From the NCBI GenBank assembly GCA_003221895.1, contig QHUJ01000139.1, positions 1 to 50,124 of the forward strand: a DNA stretch of 50,124 nucleotides. Direction: 5' to 3'. Shown one piece after another: positions 47,070 through 50,124 of this stretch (positions within the stretch are counted from its first letter, which is position 1; each line of letters begins with the position of its first letter). This DNA is from Gemmatimonadota bacterium (GTDB lineage Bacteria > Gemmatimonadota > Gemmatimonadetes > Gemmatimonadales > GWC2-71-9). Below the pieces are notes generated by a model. That model saw only the letters and a list, made by a program, of their open reading frames with translations, was not told where the DNA came from and searched no databases. The translations under genes were made by a program, and so were the position numbers.

Positions 47070-47911
47070 GGCCTCTTCCTCGAGTTGAGCTCGAGCCGGT
47101 GCTCGAGCTGCTGCAGCCATACGTCCGGGACCTTCATGCCGCCGAGCGGCGCGTGCGAGTCACCGTACTCACTCTCGCCGTGCCAGTCCGATCCGCCGGT
47201 GATGCCAAGCCCCAGGCGTTCGGCGACGCGCATGAGACGCTGCTCAAGGCCGGGAGGATGGCTGGGGTGGCGGACCTCGATGCAGTCGAGCCCCTGGTCC
47301 TGAAAGACTCGCAGTTGGGCTTCTGAGCCATGGTCGCCGAGGTGGGCCGCGGCGGTCAACCCGCCGACGTCGTGCACGAGCGCCGTGACTTCGGCGAGCT
47401 TGGGAAGTGGCTTCCCGACGTAGGCCGCGCGGCCCCGGCCCAGATAGCGGCGAAAGGCGTCGGTGATGTCGTCGCAGGCGCCGCAATCGACGAGCGCGCG
47501 GGCCACATGCGGGCGGCCCAGGGCGCCGCCGTCTCCGCCGACGAGCTGCGACTGCACGTCCTCCAGGTCGATGTCCACGCCGAGATCCTGCAGCTTGGCG
47601 ACGATCTGCTCGCCCCGGCGGCGGCGAGCGGCCCGCGTATCCCGCAGGAAAGTCTGGAGCGGCTCGCTGTCGGTCGGGAGAAAGAGCGCCAGCACGTGCA
47701 GCTCGCCCCAGGGCGCCCGCACGCTGAACTCGCAGCCGGGAATCACGCGAATGCCGAGTTTGGTCCCTTCGCGCGCCGCATCCGCGACGCCGTCGGTGGT
47801 GTCGTGGTCGGTCAGCGCGATCGCGGCGAGATCCACCGCGCGGGCGCGGCGCGCCACTTCAATCGGCTCGCACGCCCCGTCGGATGCCGTGGAATGGCAG
47901 TGCAGGTCAAT
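47066..47911 (-). CDS. PHP-domain phosphoesterase (RNase AM / YciV-like)
   Basis: About 281 residues. Metal ligands: DLHCHSTASDG, LTDHDTTDG, GCEFSV, AAHLGDHG, and GGSDWHGE. This is the PHP family of RNase AM (5'-3' exonuclease, formerly YciV/TrpH). No ATG, GTG or TTG precedes the first ligand in frame; I set the start at an ATT (47911-47909), next to the TGA of the upstream gene (CATTGA). The longer open frame would overlap that gene almost entirely. The stop overlaps the peroxiredoxin ATG. Confidence 0.82.
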   Translation of the reverse strand: MDLHCHSTASDGACEPIEVARRARAVDLAAIALTDHDTTDGVADAAREGTKLGIRVIPGCEFSVRAPWGELHVLALFLPTDSEPLQTFLRDTRAARRRRGEQIVAKLQDLGVDIDLEDVQSQLVGGDGGALGRPHVARALVDCGACDDITDAFRRYLGRGRAAYVGKPLPKLAEVTALVHDVGGLTAAAHLGDHGSEAQLRVFQDQGLDCIEVRHPSHPPGLEQRLMRVAERLGLGITGGSDWHGESEYGDSHAPLGGMKVPDVWLQQLEHRLELNSRKRP

Positions 47912-48176
47912 GTTCGGCGTACGAGACCTCGGGTGCGGTCCAGGCGGGCTGCGACTGGCGGAAGAGCTCGAGCAGATCCCGGTCGGACAACTCGAGGAAG
48001 GCACGCGTCTGGGAACGGGCGCCCAGCGGCGAGAAGTGCGTGACACGGCGGCGGCGTTGGGCGCCGGTCCCGCTCTCGAAGATGAGGCCGAGCTGATCGC
48101 GGCCGTAGACGGTCACGCGACCGGAGGGATATGCCTCCCAGCGCTCGCCGTCGACCGCTATGGTGCGACGGGCCAT
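47907..48176 (-). CDS. Hypothetical protein, 89 aa
   Basis: 89 residues: a beta-rich N-terminus (TIAVDGERWEAYPSGRVTVY), a Arg-rich loop, and a helical tail LSDRDLLELFRQSQPAW. Start ATG at 48176; the stop overlaps the PHP start. No family is recognised. Position between E2/unknown and PHP suggests co-transcription only. Confidence 0.65.
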   Translation of the reverse strand: MARRTIAVDGERWEAYPSGRVTVYGRDQLGLIFESGTGAQRRRRVTHFSPLGARSQTRAFLELSDRDLLELFRQSQPAWTAPEVSYAEH

Positions 48177-48475
48177 ACGCTCACCTCGCTCCACAGCTCC
48201 CACGCGTCGGGCGCGTACGTCGCGAGCGATTGCAGCCGCCGCTCCAGCGTGATCTCTTCCGGGAGCCTCGAGGCCTGCGCGCGATGCGACATCTCCGTGG
48301 GGCTCTCCGAGAACTCGATGAAGAGCCGCGGGTCCTTCGCGTTGCGGAACAGCCAGATCTTCTGGCCCCGGGCTTCGGCGAACTGGCTCAGCTCGCGCAG
48401 CGTGTTCACGTATTCCGTCTCGTGTTGGGCGGGCACGCGCACGCGCGCGGCGGTCAATACTTTGGGCATACTCAC
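48158..48475 (-). CDS. Hypothetical protein, about 105 aa, ferredoxin-like fold possible
   Basis: 105 residues from GTG 48475, which overlaps the E2 stop as GTGA; an ATG at 48469 is an alternative. Strand-helix-strand-like pattern: TAARVRVPAQHETEYVNTLR, ELSQFAEARGQKIWLFRNA, then RLFIEFSES. This resembles dimeric alpha/beta (NIPSNAP or monooxygenase-like) small proteins, a weak guess. It ends inside the start of the next gene. Confidence 0.65.
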   Translation of the reverse strand: MSMPKVLTAARVRVPAQHETEYVNTLRELSQFAEARGQKIWLFRNAKDPRLFIEFSESPTEMSHRAQASRLPEEITLERRLQSLATYAPDAWELWSEVSVWPVAP

Positions 48476-49806
48476 AGCGCTCCCTCAGGAAACTCCTGCA
48501 GCAGCTGCTTGACGTCGGCGAGGAACTTGTCGGCCTCGGCGCCGTCGACGACGCGATGATCGTACGACATCGTCAGCATCCCCATGGGGCGAATCGCGAT
48601 AGACTCGGTGCCGTCGGAGGCCGCGACGACCTTCGGCCGCTTCTCGATCGCCCCGACACCGAGGATCGCGACCTGCGGTTGATTGATGATTGGAATCCCC
48701 GCAAAGGGTCCGAAGCCACCCGGGTTCGTGATGGTAAACGTGCCGCGCTGGATGTCGTCGGGCGAGAGCTTCTTGGTGCGCGCCCGCTCGCCCAGATCGT
48801 TGATGGCGCGAGCGAGACCCATGAGCGACAGCTCGTCGGCGTGCTTGATGACGGGGACGATGAGACCCCAGTCGAGCGCTACCGCGATCCCGATGTTGAC
48901 GTCGGCCCGGTAGATCGTGCTGTCGCCCGAGACGGCGGCATTGATGATCGGATGCTTGCGCAGATTATCGGCGCAGGCCTTGGCGATGAAGGCGAGGAAC
49001 GTCAGGTTCACGTCGCGCTCGGCGTAGCCCTGCTTGGCCTTGCTGCGCAGCTGCGCCACGCGCGTGAAATCCACCTCGAAGAAACTCGCGACGTGCGCCG
49101 ATACGCGCTTCGACATCACCATGTGATCGGCCGTGATCTTGCGGATCTTGGACCACGGCTCGACGCGATCGCCTGGCCAGGGCTCGATGGCGGGGTGCTC
49201 GACGGAACTGCCGTGCGTCGTGCGTGGTGCGTCGTACGTGGGTGCCCTGGCCGGCGCCCGCTCGATGTAGCCGAGGATGTCTTGCTTGGTCACGCGGCCC
49301 GCATAGCCGCTGCCGGGGATGCGCGAGATGTCGACGCTGTGCTCTGCGGCGATCTTGCGAACGAGTGGCGTCGACTTGGTGCGGAGCCGCTGCTCCGCGG
49401 TCTGGACTCCACCGCCATCACCGCTTCTGACCGCGGCTGGGGCCTCGGGCCTAGGGGTTGGGGCTGTCGGTGTGGCCTTCGGTTCGGCCTTCGGTGGCGG
49501 TGCCGGCGCCGGTGCGGCCGCTTTCGGTGGCTCGGGCTTCGTGGGTGCAGGCGCCGCCGCGCCCTTCTCCGTCTCGAGTATCGCGACCAGCGTCTGGACG
49601 GGGACTGTCTGCCCTTCCTGTACTTTGATTTCGGCCAACACACCGGCAGCCGGCGCCGGGATTTCGGCGTCGACTTTGTCGGTCGAGATCTCGAACAGCG
49701 GCTCGTCCCGCTTGACGGTGTCGCCGACCTTCTTGAGCCACTTGCTCAAGGTGCCCTCGGCGATCGACTCCCCCATCTGCGGCATCAACACGTCTACGCG
49801 TGCCAT
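48472..49806 (-). CDS. Dihydrolipoamide acyltransferase (E2) of a 2-oxoacid dehydrogenase complex
   Basis: 444 residues. A lipoyl domain (residues 1-80) with the lipoylated Lys in EISTDKVDAEIPA (about residue 44), a long Ala/Pro linker, a peripheral subunit-binding domain (TPLVRKIAAEHSVDISRIPG), a second linker, and the catalytic domain ending with MSYDHRVVDGAEADKFL (catalytic His and Asp). Its second linker contains DAPRTTHG from a dispersed repeat. It follows the E1-beta gene. The class (pyruvate, branched-chain or other) cannot be fixed from this sequence. Confidence 0.93.
   Translation of the reverse strand: MARVDVLMPQMGESIAEGTLSKWLKKVGDTVKRDEPLFEISTDKVDAEIPAPAAGVLAEIKVQEGQTVPVQTLVAILETEKGAAAPAPTKPEPPKAAAPAPAPPPKAEPKATPTAPTPRPEAPAAVRSGDGGGVQTAEQRLRTKSTPLVRKIAAEHSVDISRIPGSGYAGRVTKQDILGYIERAPARAPTYDAPRTTHGSSVEHPAIEPWPGDRVEPWSKIRKITADHMVMSKRVSAHVASFFEVDFTRVAQLRSKAKQGYAERDVNLTFLAFIAKACADNLRKHPIINAAVSGDSTIYRADVNIGIAVALDWGLIVPVIKHADELSLMGLARAINDLGERARTKKLSPDDIQRGTFTITNPGGFGPFAGIPIINQPQVAILGVGAIEKRPKVVAASDGTESIAIRPMGMLTMSYDHRVVDGAEADKFLADVKQLLQEFPEGAL
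49212..49241. repeat. GTGCGTGG-type dispersed repeat, copy 3 (inside the E2 coding region)
   Basis: CCGTGCGTCGTGCGTGG and TGCGTCGTACGTGGG in tandem, in the linker of the E2 gene. In frame on the minus strand it encodes YDAPRTTHG at about residues 189-197, close to the peptide from copy 2. Confidence 0.65.
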
Positions 49807-49816
49807 TGTCTCTCCG

Positions 49817-50124
49817 TCAGTACGCCGCCAGCCAGCGCGCGGCTTTCACTATATCGTCGGTCTGCGGAAGTACGAAGTCTTCCAGCGTCGGCGCGTACGG
49901 CAGCGGCACGTCGTGCGCGGTCACGCGCATGATCGGTCCGTCGAGCCATTCGAACGCCTGCTCATTGATGCGCGCGGTAATCTCCCCGGCGATGCCGCCG
50001 GTGCGCGTGTCCTCGTGCACGATCAGCACCTTATTCGTCTTCTTGACCGTCGCGACAATCGCGGCGTCGTCCATCGGCAGCAATGTGCGCAAGTCGAGCA
50101 CGTCAACGGACACGCCGTCTTCCT
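49817..50124 (-). CDS. 2-oxoacid dehydrogenase E1 component, beta subunit (C-terminal part)
   Basis: The C-terminal ~100 residues of an E1-beta/transketolase C-like domain: SVDVLDLRTLLPMDDAAIVA, VLIVHEDTRTGGIAGEIT, and the late RVTAHDVPLPYAPTLED, all typical. The frame is open to the window edge, so the start is outside. It sits 10 bases before E2 and supplies the decarboxylase beta subunit of the same complex. Confidence 0.88.
   Translation of the reverse strand, partial: EDGVSVDVLDLRTLLPMDDAAIVATVKKTNKVLIVHEDTRTGGIAGEITARINEQAFEWLDGPIMRVTAHDVPLPYAPTLEDFVLPQTDDIVKAARWLAAY

Overview
The window is a gene-dense, GC-rich bacterial chromosome segment. Almost every gene is on the minus strand, and successive genes commonly overlap by 4 bases (ATGA or GTGA). 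BamD, several lipoproteins, a predicted outer-membrane barrel and a separate MurB point to a diderm (Gram-negative) cell. Gene content and protein style fit Gemmatimonadota or a close relative, but this is inference: no 16S gene or database search was available. No CRISPR array, insertion sequence, prophage or rRNA operon was seen.

Layout. (1) 1-6198, minus: rimI (cut by the window edge), tsaB, tsaE, uvrB, rel and radC, covering t6A tRNA modification, DNA repair and the stringent response. (2) 6372-8228, plus: a PAP2/haloperoxidase-like lipoprotein and a small lipoprotein, separated by a perfect REP-like hairpin. (3) 27877 down to 8233, minus: a nearly continuous run of 16 genes. It holds gmd-rmd (GDP-deoxyhexose), carB, murB, wbpD-E-B-A (UDP-2,3-diacetamido-uronate), ugd-uxs-epimerase (UDP-GlcA, UDP-Xyl, UDP-GalA), two TPR genes, bamD, nadD and secA. 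carB is interrupted by a 55-base C/G tract that looks like an assembly or sequencing fault. (4) rpmB (plus) converges on a minus-strand alpha-type ribosomal operon, rpmJ-rpsM-rpsK-rpsD-rpoA-rplQ, and the two share an intrinsic terminator. (5) 31241-36387, minus: smpB, an N-acetylmuramoyl-L-alanine amidase, a TPR lipoprotein, pyrD, pyrF and a small secreted protein. (6) tRNA-Leu(CAG), a MoeB-rhodanese fusion, an Rrf2 regulator, a barrel protein, a small membrane protein, aspartase and a cupin. (7) 50124 down to 41467, minus: the 2-oxoacid dehydrogenase E1-beta end and E2, then two small unknowns, a PHP phosphoesterase, a peroxiredoxin, two SDRs, an unknown Rossmann/Cys protein, DUF309, trxB, a metallo-beta-lactamase hydrolase, a zinc-ribbon microprotein and a UPF0104-type membrane protein.

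The strongest observation is the peroxiredoxin at 46632-47069. Its reading frame has a single in-frame TGA exactly where the catalytic cysteine belongs (TPG-TGA). The protein continues normally afterwards, and a small stem-loop with a GU-containing apical loop begins just downstream. This is best read as a selenocysteine-containing Bcp/PrxQ-type peroxiredoxin. A second observation is a short GTGCGTGG-type repeat found three times within 5 kb. Two copies lie in frame inside unrelated proteins, where both produce a DAPRT peptide. Four genes in the window lack an ATG, GTG or TTG at the expected start; two of them appear to begin at CTG or ATT codons overlapping the stop of the gene before.
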